NCBI RefSeq assembly: GCF_035582795.1
Contig: NC_134370.1
Span: forward strand, 46,859,501 to 46,923,500
Direction: 5' to 3'
From: Mycteria americana
Taxonomy: Eukaryota > Chordata > Aves > Ciconiiformes > Ciconiidae
DNA: 64,000 nt
The position numbers and the translations under genes were made by a program. The notes under the pieces were generated by a model. It had not been told where the DNA came from. It ran no database searches and saw nothing but the letters and a program-made list of their open reading frames with translations. Of the stretch, positions 58,936 through 64,000 are shown one piece after another; within the stretch, counting starts at the first letter, position 1; every line of letters begins with the position of its first letter.

Positions 58936-60860
58936 ACCTCAGGTGACCTTGATCAGGTGACTCATCCCTAATCACCCCATCCATCGCTTGCAGGTGAGTG
59001 AAGCAGAAGCTGCCCAATAAAAGGGTGCTGACAGTATGAGCATGAGGCTGTGATCTCCTGGTGAGAAAAAACAAGTTCCCCAGAACTGTTCCCTGAAAAT
59101 TGTCTGATGAACTACACACCTTTACTACCTGCAGAAATACCCAGAAAATTTAAAAGAGAGGAAAAAACACCAAACCCCAGTTATCATCATGGCCTCGGGC
59201 TTTCTGTAGGATCTCTTTGTGGATGCAGAGTGCTGGGTGAGGGGTAAATCCAGCAGTTTTCCCACGGTTGCCAGTCCATGATCCCATCAGCACCTCAGGG
59301 AAGTGGAGCATACCCCCTTCACCGTCATGCCCCATTTCCATCACTGCTGGGGACAGATGAGGGAACCAGGGCAGCCCTGTGAGCCCTCCCAATGTCCTTG
59401 CATGCAAACGCTGTGTTGCTGGGCACCTCCTTTAGAGAAGGAGGGAAACTTCCTTCCTCCTGCTTTCATTTTTGGCAATAGGGCATCTCCCCAAAAGACA
59501 TGTTTGTGATGCTCATCTGAACAGCACAAAAATCACAGTGCCTCAATCTCTTCCCCAGGCAAATCCCACACATTGGTTTCGCCAAGCCAGTGCAGAGCCC
59601 ATCTCTCCGCTGCCTCTCTCAGCTCCAGGGAGAGCAACGAGTGATGGTCTAACCCCTGGCCAGACCACTTCTCATCCCACATACCACCTCACATGGTTGC
59701 ATCTTCCCCACCTTAATTAATCTCAGCCTGCCAATTACCAGGCACCTCCTCAGTTATCCCTCTCCCACACCAAAGGGAATGGTATTTCCACCTTTCCAAG
59801 AGGTCCAAAGGCCCACATGTGTCCACGCGATTGCCCCTGAGGATCTGCACCATTTGCTGTGAAGTCCATGTCTCCCTCCACTTTGCAGATGCTGCCAGAG
59901 CTGGAGCTGACACCACATCCCCAGCATTGCCTGCACCGGAAGACACCTCTGCAGCACAGCTCTGCACACATTTCCCAGCCATGTCACCCTTGCCACCCTT
60001 TATTTAATTTTTTTAAACAACCCCCAGGGAAGGATTCAGTATTCAGACTGAGTAGCACTAGTCTGGGACTTGAGGGGAAATGGCGAAGTCTTTGCCCAGA
60101 AATGCCTTTATTTCCTGCTGGGCATGAATTAAAACTTGTTTTTACCTCCCTCTGCCAAGGGAGTGGGAAGCACAGCTTTCCAGGGCACCCAGCGAGGCCA
60201 TCCACTGGGACGCAGAAAGAAATACCCAGGGGGTGGCAGTAATTCTGCCAGCTTCGGAGGGAAGCCCCCAAACATGGGTCAGGAGAGTGTTTCTGCCACT
60301 CTCAGCATCAATGCAACCTGCTTCAGCCAACCAAAATGCCAAAGAATGAGAGCAAACCGCAAAAGCTTGAATTTCCATGATCTCCACACTATGGCCAGGT
60401 TAGTAACCTGAGCATCTTCTGCATACCGGGGCTGGGAGCCCCGCCTAGATCTGTGCTTCTCTGGTGGTTCCCCTCACCAGCCACTGTGTCACCTTGCCCA
60501 GTGACTGACAGGTTGGCTGGGACCTTCCCAGGGAACCTCCCCCAGAGGATGGAGTCAGGAGCAGGGTCAACAAGGAGACTGCAGCCACAACCCATGCTAA
60601 ATGACCTCAGCTGGGATGCTTCATCAGGCAGTGCAGGTGAGGGCTTTGAAGCCCTCTGCTGCTCTCTCCAGCAGGCTTCTGAGGAGTCTGGCAGCCTCAG
60701 GGTCTTCATGCCATAAGGAACAGCTGGACTTTCCACCACTCTGCAGGAAAAGTAGAGGAAAAGAAGGCAAAGCTCCCCTAGGATCACTCACCTCTGCAAT
60801 GCTGCACAGCACTGTGCCAACCTGTAGCTTCCTTGCCTGCCCTGGGGCTCAGCAGGAGTG
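58936..60860. other. Region expected to hold DUOX 5' exons; none recognised
   Basis: I see no convincing match to the DUOX N-terminus (FDGWYNNLMEHRWG region). On the minus strand a GC-AG-like pair, acceptor tttcctgcag near 60742 and donor gtgagt near 60793, may be remains of non-coding or first exons. Open frames here have no family resemblance. Confidence 0.5.
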
Positions 60861-60870
60861 CCAAAGGGGG

Positions 60871-60930
60871 CCAATCAGCTGTGGGTAAGGCTGCACAATC
60901 CAGCCACCTCTGGAGGCGGGCACCATAAAA
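60871..60930 (+). promoter_or_regulatory. DUOXA promoter elements: CCAAT box and TATA-like box
   Basis: CCAAT in gccaatcag (60871-60875) and CATAAAA at 60924-60930. The spacing puts a start near 60955. Mammalian DUOX/DUOXA pairs share a bidirectional promoter, and this is the corresponding spot. Confidence 0.6.
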
Positions 60931-60954
60931 ACTGCTGGGAGAAATGCAATCATG

Positions 60955-61072
60955 ACACACCTGGCTGGCTTCTTGCCTGCAGCCTGGGGAGGCAGCACGG
61001 GCAGGGAGGCAGCATCCCGGGTACGCTGCAGCTCTGCACAGCAGCCAGCCCTCAGTATCGGCCGTGGCGGAG
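60955..61072 (+). other. Putative DUOXA non-coding first exon
   Basis: Sequence from the inferred start to the donor GGAG|gtaggc at 61072/61073. It has no frame that would join the coding exon. The exon is inferred from promoter spacing and the donor only. Confidence 0.5.
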
Positions 61073-61879
61073 GTAGGCTTGACATAGGGAAGGGGGCACA
61101 GGTGTTTCTGCAGCTGTTACTGGGATGGTCCCCACTCCTGGGGGATGCTGAGCAGCCCTTTCCTAGCAGGGAAGTGCCTTGGCCAAGTGCTGTGGCAAAA
61201 ACCACTGCCAGCTTCTCGAGCAGCATCCCTCTGCCTGGTGTGGCAAGGTGTTGCCTCCAGCCGGCTCCTGGGACAGAGAGTTGGCAGGTGGTGACTGGCA
61301 CTCTGGTGCCAGGGACAGGCAGTTTCTCTGTCCCCTCTGGGTTACTCCTGTTTCCTTGGATGGCAAGGAGTTACCTCTGTCCGGGGCTCAGCGAGGAGCA
61401 GCCCAACCCGGGGCGCAGCCCACTTTTGTGCGGTGATTCACCAAGCGCCCCACGCACAGCACCCGCAAGCAGGAGCCAGGCTGTTTGTCAAAGAGCTGAT
61501 CCAGGGAGGGCGGGAGCACAGGCAAGAGACCAGGGGAGCAAGAGGCCCAGTGATGTGCACACGTCTTGCTATCGCATCTTGGGGACAATCTGAGCATTGC
61601 AGTGGATGCCCCGGTGACTCCAAACCTGCTTTGCTCTGGGATGTACCCTGGGGAGGTGGAGGGCTCCCATGGGAGATCCCTGAGCGTACGCCCAGATGCA
61701 GGACTGCAATGTGCACAGGCACTGGAAATGCACGCACAGTCATGCCCGGGACAAGCAGCATGCTGGCAAGTGGGCAGGGGATGGCTCTGTGGAGAAAGAT
61801 GGGTAGGGTGGAATTGTGGAGGTGATTTTCTCCCCAGTGTCTCTCTGGGTGCTGATTTCCAGCTGTCCCGGGCAGCAGG

Positions 61880-62026
61880 ATGACACTGTGGAACGGCTCC
61901 TTCCCCTTCTACCCCAGCACCAGTCTGTGCTTCCCTTTCGACACCACCCAGGCCGTCATCGTCTCCGTCTTCCTCTCCTTGTTGGCCACTTTCATCATTA
62001 TCCTGCCAGGGATCTGGGGCAGCGGG
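61880..62026 (+). CDS. DUOXA: DUOXA first coding exon
   Basis: Probable acceptor gctgatttccag at 61862, ATG 61880; donor AGCGGG|gtaagt, phase 0. 49 residues including the first membrane segment. Confidence 0.95.
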
Positions 62027-64000
62027 GTAAGTGAAGGGGCTGGGGGAACTCAGCCCTCTGGTCCCTGCCCTGTACATCCCACATGCCTCCTCCTTCCCAG
62101 CCTCAAAAAAAGACATGGGGAGCAAACATGCCCACAGGTTCACCGCCAGGGCTCTGGGATCTCTAGCAAGCCATGGGGGTGAGCTACAACCCAACCCAGC
62201 ATGTACCCCCATGCTGGAGACACCAAACTCCACCATCCCAAATTTACAAGGCGCCCAGATCTGGGCTTGGCTGGATTTTGCTGTGAGCAAGCCTGAGTGA
62301 TTTCGCAGGAGTGGAAAAACAGGGCAAGGCTCAAAGACCTCACTCCACCTTCCCTGAGACCCCAATAAAAGAAGGAGGTGTGCACCATGCATGCCTCAGC
62401 ACCGCTCACAGGGCAGTGGCCAACAGACCCCCCTGCAAGCCCACCACTCGCACGCTGCGCACTCGTCACGTGCTTGGCTTTGCAGCAGGGCTGGCCAAGA
62501 GGCATCTTCCCCCAAGGGGACACACTGCGAACCCCTGGCTGCTGCTTCTGTCTCCAGCTATGGCCAGCTGCCAACACATCCAAACACGTGAGGTTTGGAT
62601 AAGTGTGGAAATCCCAGCTCACGACTATTAAAGGGAGTGTCCTCCATCCTCCTTCCCAGAAAGGGGACGGCACGGCTTTCCCAAATGGGCTGTTTTGATC
62701 TTCTTGCTCTGCCCGGATCTCCCTGCTGCCTCCCCCACCCCATGGCAGGGATGCCCCAGCCACATGTCCCCCCATGCCACCTGCCTGCAGAGCCCGGGGG
62801 GTGACTCCCCAGGGGAGGGACAGGCCCATTTCTCACTGGCTGGCATATCTAAATCACATGCTTGGTGCTGAGGTACCGATGGCAAAATCTGACTGAGACC
62901 TGTCACCCCCTCTCTGCTCACCCCTCACAGCGACTCTTCTGGTTCCTGCGGGTGGTGATGGGCCTCTTCGTGGGAGCGGTGGTCCTCAATGAGTACCAGG
63001 GTCCTGGGGGTGAAGCTCAAGGATGCCCAAGACATGGGGGATGGAGGAGCAAGGCAAGGGAGGCTGAACAGGGCAGCCAGGTGCCAAGTCCAGCCTGCAG
63101 GATGAGTTTATGGGGAAGACTGACACCCATCTGTATCTGGGATCTGGCTCCAGCAACTGGTGGGAGGTGCAAGCACCTATCTGTCTCCCCTCCCAATGCT
63201 GGCAGTTGTATGTGCAGATCACCTCCAGGGCAGTCACCGAAAGCCCACTGCCAACTGCCAGGGGACTCAGACAAACTGGCAGGTGCTTAGATGAGGACCA
63301 GTTCCTAGACAGTGTCCACACATCAGCCCCATTGCCTCTAGGGGTAGGGACTGTGCTGGGTCTGGGGAGAGATAAACCCAAGTGGGGGCCTCAGGTTCAC
63401 AGGTCAGGGTTCATGTTGGGGAAGGACATACAAGGCTTCTGATCCTTGGACTCACAACCCAGGCCTTGCCCTTGGGGTGGGGTAGGTGATGCTCAGGCCA
63501 TGGTGACCATCATGGCAGGTGCTTCCAGCACTAGATGTCTCATCGCCAGGCCATGACTAACCTTTGAAGTCTTCACAGCTGTACAGTTCACCAGGGACTG
63601 GGAGACCGGCTGGGTGACAGCAAACACCTCCTACAAGTCCTTCAGCCGTGCCCTGGTGAACGCGGACATTGGGCTGCACATTGGCCTGGCGGGGGTGAAT
63701 GTCACACTGGTGGGTGAGTGCATAACGTAACAGCAGGGGATTGAATGCAAGTTTGGCTGCCGTGCACCTGGGTACTGGGGCTGTGGGCCCTTGAGCCCCC
63801 ACACCAGGAAGTCTTGGAGCTGCCTCCAAGGCTGAGAAGGGTCCTTAGTCTTCATCATCTAGCAGGAAACCCGGTGAATCAGGTCAATGAGACCATCGAC
63901 TACAACAAGCACTTTGCCTGGAGCTTCGATGCAGATTACAACCATAGCTACAGTGAAGGGCTGGAGAAGGGGCTGCACAGCCCCATCCTCTATGTGTCGG
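61880..64000 (+). CDS. DUOXA: Dual oxidase maturation factor (DUOXA), 5' half, cut by window end
   Basis: ER/plasma membrane partner that brings dual oxidase to the cell surface and is needed for its peroxide output. Coding exons seen: 61880-62026, 62931-63009, 63579-63713 and 63866-64000 (continues). Landmarks: MTLWNGSFPFYPSTS; first membrane segment AVIVSVFLSLLATFIIILPG; RLFWFLRVVMGLFVGAVVL; NTSYKSFS; ADIGLHIGLAGVNVTLVG; QVNETIDYNKHFAW; SEGLEKGLHSPILYVS. Three N-glycosylation sites (NTS, NVT, NET) fall in the large loop, as in mammals. The N-terminus resembles DUOXA2 (TLWNG, FPFYP), while DTT, LATFI and ADIGL resemble DUOXA1, so I leave the paralogue number open. All frames seen are open. 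The fossil DUOX lies divergently upstream. Confidence 0.95.
62027..62930 (+). other. DUOXA intron
   Basis: About 0.9 kb. The 334-codon antisense open frame overlapping it (61388-62392) has no recognisable content. Confidence 0.75.
62931..63009 (+). CDS. DUOXA: DUOXA second coding exon, unusual 3' end
   Basis: Acceptor acccctcacag. Encodes RLFWFLRVVMGLFVGAVVL, then NEYQGPG before the best phase-1 donor (GGGG|gtgaag). Mammalian DUOXA lacks the extra NEYQGPG, so the donor choice is less certain; 63000|gtcctg is a weaker phase-1 alternative. Confidence 0.75.
63579..63713 (+). CDS. DUOXA: DUOXA third coding exon
   Basis: Acceptor gaagtcttcacag; donor GTGG|gtgagt, phase 1. Encodes AVQFTRDWETGWVTANTSYK through NVTLV. 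Confidence 0.94.
63866..64000 (+). CDS. DUOXA: DUOXA fourth coding exon, truncated by window end
   Basis: Acceptor catctagcag. Encodes GNPVNQVNETIDYNKHFAW and on to LYVS; still open at base 64000. Confidence 0.94.

Noticed and set aside
61388-62392. Minus-strand open frame of 334 codons
   Set aside because: It runs antisense through the DUOXA first coding exon and its intron. The composition is low-complexity Pro/Ser/Gly-rich and I see no family motif; it is a GC-driven shadow.

Overview
The window is vertebrate nuclear DNA, almost certainly from a bird. Genes are split by GT-AG introns, CpG-rich promoters are present, the interspersed repeats are CR1 retrotransposons and avian-type LTR elements, and the encoded proteins are clear orthologues of mammalian chromosome 15 genes. 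Four functional genes lie on the + strand, in the order ZNF592 (3' half), SEC11A (complete), NMB (complete) and a DUOXA gene (5' half, cut by the window end). No tRNA, rRNA, CRISPR array or bacterial-type operon was seen.

Region by region: 1-6617 is ZNF592 intron with an LTR-type repeat and an old CR1 copy. 6618-22628 holds the last seven coding exons of ZNF592, with about eleven C2H2-type fingers and an acidic tail. Its 3'UTR ends near 24150, and the CpG-rich SEC11A promoter follows almost at once. SEC11A has six coding exons (24309-31518) and encodes the 179-residue catalytic subunit of the signal peptidase complex. 31950-44600 is intergenic: two CR1 relics, a solo LTR with a perfect 6-bp target-site duplication, and a CR1-borne hairpin. 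NMB has a TATA box, three coding exons and a poly(A) signal (44738-49440). 60870 to the end carries a CCAAT/TATA-type promoter, a non-coding first exon and four coding exons of the dual-oxidase maturation factor DUOXA.

The most interesting region is 49850-58935, which looks empty by ORF size. On the minus strand it holds an ordered series of decayed dual oxidase (DUOX) exons: peroxidase-domain pieces at high coordinates, then the first membrane segment, the PKEYDLV region and the C-terminal NADPH-oxidase exon. It contains frameshifts, stops and deletions, and TE insertions where the EF-hand, haem and FAD exons should be. In mammals each DUOX gene is paired head-to-head with its DUOXA partner. 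Here the DUOXA side keeps open frames and splice sites while the DUOX side is a fossil, so the locus appears to be an orphaned half of a bidirectional pair.

Limits: protein comparisons are from memory of the families. Exon ends were set by splice consensus and reading phase, not by transcript data.
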